A stretch of DNA of 64,000 nucleotides from Salipaludibacillus neizhouensis (GTDB lineage Bacteria > Bacillota > Bacilli > Bacillales > Salisediminibacteriaceae): assembly GCF_002886185.1 (NCBI RefSeq), contig NZ_KZ614147.1:79426-143425 (forward strand). Reading direction: 5' to 3'. This document shows positions 1-10,867 of the stretch, piece after piece. Position 1 is the first letter of the stretch. Each line of letters begins with the position of its first letter. Made by a program: the position numbers and the translations under genes. The notes below the pieces were generated by a model. The model made no database searches. It saw only the letters and a program-made list of their open reading frames with translations, and was not told the DNA's origin.

Positions 1-386
1 TTATACGTAAATTAGTTGTTGCAGGATTAGTAAATTCCGTATCTGGAAACAATGGTGGCTTTACTTTAGCAAAGAGAGCTGATCAGATTACTGTATCGGA
101 TTTACTCCTTGCGATTGAAGGAGATGAGAAGTTTATTGAGTTAGATGGGCTACTCCAATCCATTTTTCCAGAATCTAACGTGGCTAGTACCGGCGAGGGT
201 ATTCTACAAGATATCTTTGATCAAGCCCAAAAACAATATTTATCGACCCTTCATCAAGTTACTTTAGATACGATACTCTGTGAAACCATTGGCACAGCAA
301 GCTACCGTCGAATTAATTGGAATGAACCAGTGGATCAAGAGCTATTTCAGTCTCTGCAAAATGCTATTAAAAAAGGACGATATTGA
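1..386 (+). CDS. Rrf2-family transcriptional regulator, 5' end outside window
   Basis: The frame is open from base 3, so the gene starts upstream of the window. Visible residues include AGLVNSVSGNNGGFTLAK and ITVSDLLLAIEG, the wing and following helix typical of Rrf2-type winged-helix regulators (GGF/Y-LA-x-ITL pattern). The C-terminal part (GILQDIFDQAQKQYLSTL) is the usual dimerisation helix and resembles YwnA-type members. No cluster-ligating Cys triplet is seen in this part; the single Cys is near the end. The next gene begins 1 base after the stop, so the two are probably co-transcribed and this regulator may control the YhgE-like gene. A GTG at 180 is internal, not the start. Confidence 0.8.
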   Translation, partial: IRKLVVAGLVNSVSGNNGGFTLAKRADQITVSDLLLAIEGDEKFIELDGLLQSIFPESNVASTGEGILQDIFDQAQKQYLSTLHQVTLDTILCETIGTASYRRINWNEPVDQELFQSLQNAIKKGRY

Positions 387-387
387 C

Positions 388-3300
388 ATGAATATGGTTA
401 AATCGGAATGGCGAATGCTTTTACAAAATCCTAGGATGTTACTCGTTGTTTTTGGACTTCTTTTTATTCCCATGGTTTACGCAAGCCTTTTTCTTATTGG
501 CAGTTGGGATCCTTATAAGAATATCGATCAATTACCAGTTGCAGTTGTCAATGAAGATGTGGAAGCGAACTATGAAGATTCCACTCTTCGTGTCGGCCAG
601 GAACTAATTGAAAATCTAGAGGACAACGACAATCTTGGATGGCATATAGTTGATCGTGATAATGCAATGGATGGCTTAGATAATGGAGATTATTATATGA
701 CAGTGATCATCCCTGATAATTTTTCAAGAAATGCTGCCTCTGTTTTAAGTGATAATCCGGAGGAAATGAAATTAGAGTATTATACAAGTGATGGACGTAG
801 TTTTATGGCGGCAAACATTAGTCAAACTGCAGCAGAATCACTAAAACAAGAAATTGCTAAGTCTGTCACACACCAGTACACGGTTGCTTTATTCGACCAA
901 CTCGGTTCCATTGGTGATGGATTTCAAGATGCCGTGGACGGAACAACGGATTTAAAAGACGGAAATCGTGAATTATCGGATAATCTTGCTATCCTTTCCG
1001 ATAGTACACTTACGTTTGAAGATGGTCTCGCTTCAGCGGAAGAAGGAAGTGAAGAGATTGCTTTAAATGTTGGTGATGTTATTGATGGAAGTCAAGAGCT
1101 TGCTGAAGCAGTACAATCATACACTTCTGGCGTCTTCACCTTACAAGAAGGACTCTTCCAATATGTAGATGGATCTAGCGAATTAAACGCAGGAGTCAAT
1201 GAGTATGTAAATGGTGTTGCTCAATTAAATAATGGAATTTTTCAATACACTAGTGGAGTCGATGAGTTGGATCAAGGTATCCAAGGTTATACTTCTTCAA
1301 TGAGTACAGTCAATAACGGCTTCAAACAATATGTCAAAGGAGTTTATTCCCTTGAAGAAGGAATGGAAGAGCAGAAGAAAGGCGTTGCCGCTCTTGCTTC
1401 TCGGAATGAGACTTTACAAGATGGAAGTACACAATTGACGAAGGGAACAATTCAGTTAGTTGACAGTATGACACAGGTAGAGAATGGGGCTCATTCTTTA
1501 GAAGAGCAAAGCCAAACCTATTTTGATAGTGTTGAACAGCTAGCTAACGGAAGTGCCAATTTACAAGCCAGTATTCAAGAGGTTGCTGGCTCCATAGAGG
1601 GAGTCCCACAGCAAGCAGATCAATTAGTCACTGGACTGGAGCAATTACAAGAAACACTTGATCAAGCATCAACGGTTTCAGTAGATACTGCAATCGTTGA
1701 GGAATCTCTATCTTTGGTAAAAAATGAAGTGGCTTCGTTGAAAGACCAATTAGAAAACACTGAAGTAGCTACTATGGGTACGGAATGGATAGATAACAGC
1801 GGAGTGGATTTAACAGAAGAACAATCAGAGCAATTAAAGACTGCTTTTGCTGATTCGAAGCCTGAGTCTTCAAAGGTTACCACTACTGCTCTATCTGAAA
1901 GTCTTTCATCTCTTTCTACTTCCATTACAGAAATTCAAGGGATTCAAAATGACTTACCAGAACAAGATTTAACCGAGCTAATTAAAGGCGCCGAATCGCT
2001 TAAAAGCGGCTATGACGAGCTAAAAACTGTCTTTAGTTCAGAAGGAAATGGCTCATTACAAGCTGGGGCATCTCAACTATCTGTAGGTTTGCATTCCTTA
2101 AATGAAAACAGCAGTTCCCTTTCTACTGGTATTGGCGAAGTTGCGGCAGGAGTTTCGCAACTTCACGATGGAGCATCTGATTTACAAAGTGGAACAACTT
2201 CTCTTTCAGGAGGTATTGAACAATATACTGGTGGAGTAGATCAATTGAAGGAAGCTTCCTCTCAATTACAGGAAGGGACATCTCGCTTATCTTCAAAGTC
2301 CAATGATTTATTGGAAGGCTCACAGAAATTAGAAGATGCAGGCAATGAGTTATCTTCTGGCTCAAGTCAATTAACCCAGGGGTCCAGTACATTAACTCAT
2401 GGTATGGAAGAATTAATGAGCTCTGGATCAGACCTAAACAGCGGAGCAAATCAGTTAGTGGAAAGTGGCGAAGATCTTCAAGAAGGTTCCGAGCAACTTA
2501 TTACTAATAATGATGAGTTAAACAATGGTGCACAACAAATCGCCAATGGGGTTCCGCAACTAGAAACAGCTATTTGGTCTTTAAATTCTGGCATTAACGA
2601 ATTATATCTAGGTGCCAATGACCTTTCCTCTGGTTCTTCTGAATTGTATGACGGATCGAAGCAATTACTATCCGGAACAGAAGAGCTCGCTTCCAGTTTA
2701 GAAGATGGGGCCAATGATATCTCTAACGTGAATCGTGATGATGAAAATGCAACAATGTTCTCATCACCTACTTCATTGATAGCAAATGAAGTCACGAGTT
2801 TACCTAACTATGGGTATGGTATGGCTCCTTACATGATGGCCGTTTCTCTATTTTTAGGTGCTGTCATCTTCTGTATTTTGGTTCCGGTCGGTAGACCATC
2901 TATGCATCCTACCTCTGGAATCTCATGGTGGTTTAGTAAGTTTTCTTTATTATTCATAGTTTCTGTTCTTCAAGCAGTAATCATGGTAAGTATTGTTTTG
3001 ATGATTGGCATAGAACCTCAAAGTATCATGCAATTATTTATGGTCGCTATTGTCAGTTCTCTTGCTTTTATGGCAATTGTTCAGTTTTTTTCGGTAGTAT
3101 TCGGCAATCCGGGCCGTTTTATCGTTTTAGTAATTATGGTGCTACAGCTAACTGCCTCTGGCGGAACATTCCCAGTTGAACTATTAAACAGTTTTTTCCA
3201 AACCATTAGTCCCTTCTTACCGATGACACACTCCATAGAAGCATACCGAGAAGCCATTTCTATTGGAGGTACAATAACAACCGAAATGATTAGTTTATTA

Positions 3301-3396
3301 AGCTACTTTGTTCTCTTTCACCTAGGAACGTTCATGTTCTTTACGATTAAATCACGGAAAGGTCGCTCTGTAGAACAAGAAGAACTTTCGTTATAG
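388..3396 (+). CDS. YhgE/Pip-domain membrane protein (phage-infection-protein family)
   Basis: About 1002 residues. I chose the ATG at 388 because an AAAGGA site lies about 9 bases upstream and the preceding gene's stop is adjacent; an in-frame ATG at 280 would overlap that gene. There is one membrane helix near residues 17-38, then a very long extracellular region (about 40-800) made of heptad-like L-x-x-G-x-x-x-L repeats (for example LNSGINELYLGANDLSSGSS), then about five C-terminal membrane segments from residue 812 onward, with an ABC-2-like fold. This is the YhgE/Pip architecture; Pip proteins serve as phage receptors in lactococci and relatives resemble the type VII secretion protein YueB/EsaA. 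The repeat region is longer than in B. subtilis YhgE (about 775 aa total). Its physiological role here is inferred only. Confidence 0.85.
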   Translation: MNMVKSEWRMLLQNPRMLLVVFGLLFIPMVYASLFLIGSWDPYKNIDQLPVAVVNEDVEANYEDSTLRVGQELIENLEDNDNLGWHIVDRDNAMDGLDNGDYYMTVIIPDNFSRNAASVLSDNPEEMKLEYYTSDGRSFMAANISQTAAESLKQEIAKSVTHQYTVALFDQLGSIGDGFQDAVDGTTDLKDGNRELSDNLAILSDSTLTFEDGLASAEEGSEEIALNVGDVIDGSQELAEAVQSYTSGVFTLQEGLFQYVDGSSELNAGVNEYVNGVAQLNNGIFQYTSGVDELDQGIQGYTSSMSTVNNGFKQYVKGVYSLEEGMEEQKKGVAALASRNETLQDGSTQLTKGTIQLVDSMTQVENGAHSLEEQSQTYFDSVEQLANGSANLQASIQEVAGSIEGVPQQADQLVTGLEQLQETLDQASTVSVDTAIVEESLSLVKNEVASLKDQLENTEVATMGTEWIDNSGVDLTEEQSEQLKTAFADSKPESSKVTTTALSESLSSLSTSITEIQGIQNDLPEQDLTELIKGAESLKSGYDELKTVFSSEGNGSLQAGASQLSVGLHSLNENSSSLSTGIGEVAAGVSQLHDGASDLQSGTTSLSGGIEQYTGGVDQLKEASSQLQEGTSRLSSKSNDLLEGSQKLEDAGNELSSGSSQLTQGSSTLTHGMEELMSSGSDLNSGANQLVESGEDLQEGSEQLITNNDELNNGAQQIANGVPQLETAIWSLNSGINELYLGANDLSSGSSELYDGSKQLLSGTEELASSLEDGANDISNVNRDDENATMFSSPTSLIANEVTSLPNYGYGMAPYMMAVSLFLGAVIFCILVPVGRPSMHPTSGISWWFSKFSLLFIVSVLQAVIMVSIVLMIGIEPQSIMQLFMVAIVSSLAFMAIVQFFSVVFGNPGRFIVLVIMVLQLTASGGTFPVELLNSFFQTISPFLPMTHSIEAYREAISIGGTITTEMISLLSYFVLFHLGTFMFFTIKSRKGRSVEQEELSL

Positions 3397-3513
3397 TTTC
3401 ATGCATTGTCTGGCAAATATAAAACTACTTGGAACCTCCTTTTAAAGAATAGATAAAAAACTTCTATTTTATCAAACGAAAATGTTCACTTAGTCTGGTA
3501 TATACACATATGA

Positions 3514-3550
3514 AGTTCTCTCCACTGTTTTTTCGGAGAGAGCTTTTTTT
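3514..3550 (+). terminator. Rho-independent terminator after the yhgE-like gene
   Basis: A 10-bp stem (AGTTCTCTCC / GGAGAGAGCT, one G-T pair) with an 11-base loop is followed by a run of T residues. It lies about 120 bases after the stop codon at 3396. Confidence 0.85.
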
Positions 3551-3577
3551 AAGAGATAAGAAAATTGACAGCTACCT

Positions 3578-4066
3578 TTACTCCACATGCATCTCGGGTT
3601 TCTCCTTTAATACCCACGGGATTCGAGCTTCGAACTCTAATTGCAGCACAGGCTGAGGGAAATCCTCGTGTACAAACAAGACATCTTTCTCAAATCTAAA
3701 CGTAAATTTTCCAACTTTAGCTGTATTGACCTCATTCCAGTTAAAAGTTGAACTATAAGTGCCTTCCTTTAATGTACCCACTACATGGTAACTTCCAAGG
3801 TATAAACGTAATCACTTTTCCATTTCGCCGAATTCAGATAAATGACTTGGCTTAGAAGGGGCTATTCCCAACGCAACAAATATCTCCAACACCGATGAAT
3901 CTACATGCTTACTGGCTTCCATATAATTTTCACAGTATAAACAATCACAAAACTCTATATCTTTACTATAAAAATTCTTTGTCTTGTTTATATCCACTTC
4001 CACCATCCATTTCATTAGATTGATGTTTAACACTCTAGTCACCACATTCCGATTTATTCTACGCAT
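3578..4066 (-). pseudogene. Hypothetical small Bacillaceae protein, interrupted by an in-frame TGA
   Basis: Two open stretches are in the same frame, separated by a single TGA at 3812-3814. The N-terminal part reads MKWMVEVDINKTKNFYSK and then a cluster CDCLYCENY; it ends in HLSEFGEMEK. After the stop the frame continues LRLYLGSYHVVGTLKEG and on to 3578. Joined, they make a protein of about 160 residues resembling an uncharacterised Bacillus family with a C-x-C-x-x-C motif. One nonsense change therefore explains the break. The ATG at 4066 overlaps the end of the frame-shifted gene before it (TAATG), suggesting the two were once a coupled operon. A sequencing error cannot be excluded. Confidence 0.55.
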
Positions 4067-4442
4067 TAATTTCTTCTATCACTTCCTAAAAACTTTCTCT
4101 TTCCCTCATAAAATCTCGCACTGGTAGATGGCAGAAATTTAATTCTATAACTATCTTCCATTTCTTGCTTTACCTTTTTCGTCAAACGACTCCAATTTGA
4201 TTAAATTCAGCCTCAAGTTCAACCCCATTAGGAAGTAGTTTATCTGTTTCCCAATCGATCCAATCTCCATATTTTAGTGCCCAGTAAGACAACTCCTTTG
4301 CTAATTCTTCGGAAACCGGAAAGTCTTCTAGGTCCAGATTACAACTGCACCTATTACACCAAATCGGATCTGCACCAACATCTCCTTCTATTCTAATATC
4401 ATGTGTTTCTCCATTCTCACAACAACAGTTCATCCTTCTCAC
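4066..4442 (-). pseudogene. Hypothetical Cys-rich small protein, frameshifted near its C-terminus
   Basis: The intact frame (86 aa, stop at 4182) has an N-terminal metal-site-like cluster (MNCCCENG ... IWCNRCSCNLDLEDFP) and ends soon after residue 80. A neighbouring frame continues from about 4190 with LTKKVKQEMEDSYRIKFLPS and stops at 4066-4068, where its TAA overlaps the ATG of the next decayed gene. This reads like one protein of about 125 residues broken by a single-base indel. The cysteines could bind zinc, but the function is unknown. It is the first of two adjacent genes that are both lightly damaged. Confidence 0.5.
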
Positions 4443-4532
4443 CTCTTATCCAATTAAACGTTCTATTCGTTCCAAAAAATAAAAAATAAAATATGAACGA
4501 ATGTGTTTTTCTTCCGCCCCCTCCCTGTTATT

Positions 4533-4715
4533 TTAGATATTCAATAACACCTCTTTTAATTTAGTACTTATAATATATTTTGGATCACTTTCGAACCAAA
4601 AAATTACATCGGCATCCAGTCCGAGTAGCCTAAAGCCTAAGAAATCTAATCTATTTCCAGCATAAAGAAGAGAATAATAATTAGTATAAAATGTCTTTTC
4701 ATTATTTCCCTCCAC
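4533..4715 (-). CDS. Short hypothetical protein
   Basis: A 60-residue frame begins with GTG at 4715, preceded by GGAGAG. The amino-acid mix looks protein-like (YAGNRLDFLGFRLLGLDADV, then FWFESDPKYIISTKLKEVL). I do not recognise it. It follows the two decayed genes in the same direction and may itself be a fragment, since the frame stays open for some codons upstream of the GTG. Confidence 0.3.
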   Translation of the reverse strand: MEGNNEKTFYTNYYSLLYAGNRLDFLGFRLLGLDADVIFWFESDPKYIISTKLKEVLLNI

Positions 4716-4985
4716 CTCTCCGGTTTTCGACTTCTCATTTAGACTACTTTTCTAAAAGCTTCTTTATAATTAGACGTTTTATTTCATTTATAGTTCCATA
4801 ATTTTTGATAATTTATTGATTCTTAAATCTCTTGCCACGGCGAATGTCTATAATTGCCACCACGTCACTAGCTATTAGAAACCTTCTGATGGTTTATTTA
4901 CTTAACCTTTCAAAACTCACAACGACTATATCCATGGTTAAGACATATTGTTAATGAAAAGAAAATAATTAATGATGGAATTTTC

Positions 4986-5282
4986 TTGAATCAAAAATAT
5001 ACACTCGTAGTGGGAGTAGTGTTTGTAACTCTAGCAGGATGCGAAATGATCCAAATTAATTCTGACCAACCGAATAACACTATTAATCCCGATGTGGCTA
5101 CTTCCGGAAATCAGGAGTCTCAGGCTGTTAGTGAAGACGAACTTTTTGAAAAAGTAATTGTTCACTCTGAAACGGAAATTGAACGGCTATTGATATATAT
5201 AGGGGAAATAGGGGAAGGCGAAGCTAATATAGACTATGGTGCTCCAGTGAATGATATTGAAATCTCCGTAGAGGAAAACTAG
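4986..5282 (+). CDS. Small predicted lipoprotein
   Basis: This 98-residue frame starts at a TTG. A short N-terminal hydrophobic segment ends in the lipobox LAGC (Cys at residue 19), so the mature protein should be lipid-anchored outside the membrane. The rest is acidic (many E and D) and ends EISVEEN. No strong ribosome site is visible before the TTG, so the start is uncertain. I recognise no domain. The 4716-4985 gap before it shows no other gene. Confidence 0.5.
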   Translation: MNQKYTLVVGVVFVTLAGCEMIQINSDQPNNTINPDVATSGNQESQAVSEDELFEKVIVHSETEIERLLIYIGEIGEGEANIDYGAPVNDIEISVEEN

Positions 5283-5380
5283 ATACAGAGTCTAATAGTA
5301 TTTCTTATAAGAGCATCTCAACAACCATTTATTCACAAGACAAATTTTAATTTAAAAATTTAAGGCATTTTGCTTTTTCT

Positions 5381-5408
5381 TTGAGTCATTATTTATTATA
5401 ATTATAAA
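5381..5408 (+). promoter_or_regulatory. katG promoter with PerR box
   Basis: A promoter-like TTGAGT (5381) and TATAAA (5403) are separated by 16 bases. Overlapping the -10 region, 5393-5407 reads TTATTATAATTATAA, which differs at one position from the PerR consensus TTATAATNATTATAA. PerR repression of catalase and peroxide-stress genes is established in Bacillus; its action here is inferred from the site. Confidence 0.75.
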
Positions 5409-5431
5409 GTAAGAATGAATATTGTTTTTAG

Positions 5432-7687
<2,256 letters not shown>

Positions 7688-7742
7688 AGCGAACGGATAT
7701 TAAGCAAATAAACGATTTATCAATTAACTGATAGTATAAAAA

Positions 7743-7787
7743 AGTCCTACAAGATTATCTAAATGATAATCTGTAGGGCTTTTTTTC
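7743..7787 (+). terminator. katG terminator
   Basis: A long stem (AGTCCTACAAGATTATC paired with GATAATCTGTAGGGCT, 5-base loop) is followed by seven T residues, 55 bases past the katG stop. Confidence 0.9.
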
Positions 7788-7944
7788 ATTTATGGTTAAA
7801 CATTGAAGAAGGACATAGGTTAGAGCCACATTTGCCATCTAATTTGATCCACCTAGGACAAGAAAAACTATAAGATATGGGAAAGGTTCTTCCGCTCCCC
7901 TAGCAGTAGGTTTGAATCAAGGGACCTTCCCCTGCTTAACTATA

Positions 7945-8688
7945 TTAACGGATACGATCTAACTTCCACACAAAGGCACGATTCGATGGGGCATATAAAA
8001 GCAGCGGATCATTATCGAAATAGGCATCCTTTAAAAATGGTGCAATCTTATTGATTTTTATTTCTGCTTCTGCTTTTTGGAGATCCCATGGAGCATGATG
8101 AATATCTCCTCTGTAAACATGCTTATCTTTTGTTGTCCATAAACAATATCGAGCTGTTAACCAATCCTCAATACTTCCTTTGGTAGCAGTAAAGACCGGC
8201 GAAGTTGGGCGATACGCTACATGAAAGCTTGCATCCGGATAACCTCGATGGGTTCGTTCACTTTTAAAATCAACCCTTCCATTTACTTCTGTCATTTCCA
8301 TGTCAGCACTAACGTATGGTAGGGAGAATAATTTTCGTGCACCGGCTACCGCTAGCTTATGATTTGCATCTAATGTGAAAAAATAAACACCTGCTTTGCC
8401 ATTATATTTCACATATGTTCGCACATTTAATTCAAGAAAGGACTGAGCATAAGGAATCTGTGGCAATCCATGCATTCTAATATTATTCATTGCAAATGGA
8501 ACAATACCAATCCAGCCCGTCCCATCAAATGTATCTAGCTCAAGTTCTGGTGGTATATGCTGTTTAAGTTCCTCAACAGGAATAGGCCAATGCATGAATA
8601 GCAACTGATCCCATACTTGCGTCATAAGCCATGGACTTTTTGGAAGCGGATATGGACGATGTTCCACTTCATTTAGTTCGTGATACAT
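7945..8688 (-). CDS. DUF2071 (YqjF-type) protein
   Basis: 247 residues, the standard length for YqjF/DUF2071 proteins, which share the acetoacetate-decarboxylase-like beta fold. Typical motifs are visible: WDQLLFMHWPIP near the N-terminus, PPELELDTFDGTGWIGIVPF, the FLELNVRTYVKYNGKAGVYF block and a C-terminal PLLLYAPSNRAFVWKL. The biochemical function of the family is not known. The gene stands alone, convergent with katG. Confidence 0.85.
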   Translation of the reverse strand: MYHELNEVEHRPYPLPKSPWLMTQVWDQLLFMHWPIPVEELKQHIPPELELDTFDGTGWIGIVPFAMNNIRMHGLPQIPYAQSFLELNVRTYVKYNGKAGVYFFTLDANHKLAVAGARKLFSLPYVSADMEMTEVNGRVDFKSERTHRGYPDASFHVAYRPTSPVFTATKGSIEDWLTARYCLWTTKDKHVYRGDIHHAPWDLQKAEAEIKINKIAPFLKDAYFDNDPLLLYAPSNRAFVWKLDRIR

Positions 8689-8777
8689 TATGCTGCCCCC
8701 TATGATTCTTTCTTACATGTTTACTGTAAAAGTAACGCATACTCGTTGGTTTAAGTACAACCTATCAAATTCAAATT

Positions 8778-9236
8778 TTAAATATTGTCGATCATTGCCT
8801 TTATTGCACTCACGACGATGTCTGGCTCATCATTCTGTATATAATGGGCACTATTTTCAGCAATTATGAATTTGTTATTTGATGATATCCCAAGAATCTC
8901 TTTCTGCATTTTATTCCATAGAACTTGTGATTCCTTCGAATAATGAGCTTTTTTGCCAGCTGAAAGCACAATTAATGGTACATTTAATGTCCTTCTAGAT
9001 TCTTTTAGCTGATTTAAACTTTCCACAAATTCATCATAATTACCTTCGTAAACAAATTGTTTGTTGTATGCTTGTTGAAACTCCTTTGGCATCGTTGGAA
9101 GAAATCTTTCTCTATAATCTTCAGGTGTAGAATCAACCAAGACAAGACCACAAACTTCACTATGATATTCAGTTGCATACAACCGTGTATTAACACCACC
9201 AAATGAATGTCCAACTAATATGTATGGAGGTTTTAC
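8778..9236 (-). pseudogene. Alpha/beta hydrolase, N-terminal half deleted
   Basis: The recognisable protein begins at KPPYILVGHSFGGVNTRLYA, containing the nucleophile elbow G-H-S-F-G, and continues through the Asp/His part (AENSAHYIQN) to the normal C-terminus. The first 80-100 residues of the fold (oxyanion strand and HG motif) are missing. The break at about 9236 coincides with the start of a truncated DinB gene on the other strand. A nominal start further into that gene (9278) gives unrelated residues. It is almost certainly inactive. Confidence 0.75.
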
Positions 9237-9597
9237 TAATAAACATTCAATCGGTGAGTTGTTAGAACACATTGCCAATATATGTAGAGCAGATTTGCTA
9301 ATCGCAAATGGTGCAGCACAAAGTGAAATAAACCAATTCTATTCATCTGTTAAATACGAGAATTTAAATGACATAAAGACTGGTATTTTACATAACTATC
9401 AACTACTTGAAGAAGGCTATTTGAATTATTCAGAGAGAGAACTTCAACAAAAAATTACTTCATTTTGGGGTGTTACATATTCCAGATATGAATGGTTATT
9501 AGAAATTTTAGCTCACGTTTATCATCACAGAGGTCAGTTACACGCTATGCTTGTTCACTGTTATAACAAAGACCCAAAAGTATTTCTGTTTGAATAA
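9236..9597 (+). pseudogene. DinB-family protein, N-terminal part deleted
   Basis: Residues TNKHSIGELLEHIANICRAD and the C-terminal AHVYHHRGQLHAML match the second and last helices of the DinB four-helix bundle, including the metal-type histidines (H-x-x-x-H in the last helix). The first helix and the usual start are missing. The homologous part begins at the same point where the oppositely oriented hydrolase is cut, so one deletion removed both 5' ends. An ATG at 9220 might still give a 125-residue product. Confidence 0.65.
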
Positions 9598-9744
9598 ATT
9601 TTCTTTTAAGCTAACAGCAATAGTGGAACAAGCATCGCTGCCAATCTTAAACTTACGTGGCAGGTTTCTTTAAGAAAAAACTATAACTAATGTTGTATAA
9701 ATATACTAATTGCATTATTATTATACATTAATGGAGGTGTTTTT

Positions 9745-10200
9745 TTGCTTAATGAAGAATGGAAATATAGAGATTTTCTTATAACAAAAGATAAAAACGA
9801 TTTAGATATTAATGTAATTTATAATTTTTTGAGTAAAGAGTCGTATTGGTCAAAAGGGATTTCTATGGATGAAGTAGTTAAATCCATTAGAAATTCAGCA
9901 CTTTGTTTCGGTATGTATCATGTAAATCATTATAATGAAAAGACCTTGATTGGCTTCGCAAGAGTCATATCGGATTTAGTTACTTTTGCTTATCTAACTG
10001 ATGTATTTGTCATAAAGGAATATCGTAGCCAAGGGTTAGGAAAGTGGTTAATTCAAACCATTACTGATTACCATGAGTTAGATATTCGTAGAATAATGTT
10101 AAGTACAGATGATGGTCATTCTTTATACTCGGAATATGGTTTTGAAGCGTTAGATAAACCGAATGTTTTTATGCAAATAAAAGGAAAAGGAGCCATTTAA
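9745..10200 (+). CDS. GNAT-family N-acetyltransferase
   Basis: 151 residues starting at TTG, placed 8 bases after GGAGGTG. The acetyl-CoA pyrophosphate-binding motif A reads VFVIKEYRSQGLGKWLIQ, after the beta-bulge TDVFV. The C-terminal motif LYSEYGFEAL is typical. A diverged paralogue lies at 55664-56164 on the other strand (shared FLS-x-x-SYW-x-KGIS and GFARVISDLV). The stop is followed 3 bases later by the transglutaminase-like gene, implying an operon. The substrate is unknown. Confidence 0.85.
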   Translation: MLNEEWKYRDFLITKDKNDLDINVIYNFLSKESYWSKGISMDEVVKSIRNSALCFGMYHVNHYNEKTLIGFARVISDLVTFAYLTDVFVIKEYRSQGLGKWLIQTITDYHELDIRRIMLSTDDGHSLYSEYGFEALDKPNVFMQIKGKGAI

Positions 10201-10203
10201 TTT

Positions 10204-10812
10204 ATGAAGCTTATACCTAAATCGTTAAACCTTGAAGACTATTTGGTAGAAACAGATATAATAAATTTTACACACCCACTCATTCAAGAAATTGTGAAGG
10301 AATTATTTAATAATAGACAGACAGAAATGGAACGGATTAAAACAGCTTTCTTATTTGTACGAGATGAAATTTCGCACTCTTGGGATATTCAAGGTACACG
10401 AGTAACATGTAAAGCTTCAGATGTTATGAAAGTAAAGGAAGGAATTTGTTATGCTAAATCAAATTTATTAGCTGCTCTATTAAGATCAAAAGGTATACCT
10501 ACGGGTTTTTGTTATCAACGACTAATGATTTTTGACACACCAGACAAGGGGTATTCTCTCCACACACTTAACGGAATCTTTCTTAGTCAATTTAATCAAT
10601 GGATTCGGTTAGATGCTCGTGGAAATAAACCTGGAGTTCAAGCAGAATTTTCTACAACGGAGGAAAAATTGGCATTCTCTGTTCAAGAAGAATTTGACGA
10701 AATAGATTACCCATCTATTTATGCAGAACCAAATTATAAAACAATAGAAACCTTAAAGTCTAATTCTAATGCAATAAAAATGTATAAACATCATTTACCG
10801 GACTATTTATAA
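10204..10812 (+). CDS. Transglutaminase-like domain protein
   Basis: 202 residues with a transglutaminase-like Cys-His-Asp triad predicted as Cys82 (KEGICYAKSNLLAALLRSKG), His120 (YSLHTLNG) and Asp137 (WIRLDARGNK). This order and spacing fit the papain-like transglutaminase/protease fold. No signal peptide is seen, so it is likely cytoplasmic. It sits directly after a GNAT gene and 55 bases before an alpha/beta hydrolase, all in one direction. Whether it cross-links, deamidates or cleaves peptides cannot be told. Confidence 0.8.
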   Translation: MKLIPKSLNLEDYLVETDIINFTHPLIQEIVKELFNNRQTEMERIKTAFLFVRDEISHSWDIQGTRVTCKASDVMKVKEGICYAKSNLLAALLRSKGIPTGFCYQRLMIFDTPDKGYSLHTLNGIFLSQFNQWIRLDARGNKPGVQAEFSTTEEKLAFSVQEEFDEIDYPSIYAEPNYKTIETLKSNSNAIKMYKHHLPDYL

Positions 10813-10867
10813 ACCGAAAAAAACTAGTAGAAATAGTTTAGCAATATACATTAGAGAGGTGAATGGT

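Noticed and set aside
1662-2795. Long minus-strand frames inside the yhgE-like gene
   Set aside because: Shadows of the repeated L-x-x-G coding sequence; no start signals.
7788-7944. Small RNA gene between katG and the DUF2071 gene
   Set aside because: Only weak, partial inverted sequence and no promoter-terminator pair beyond the katG terminator.
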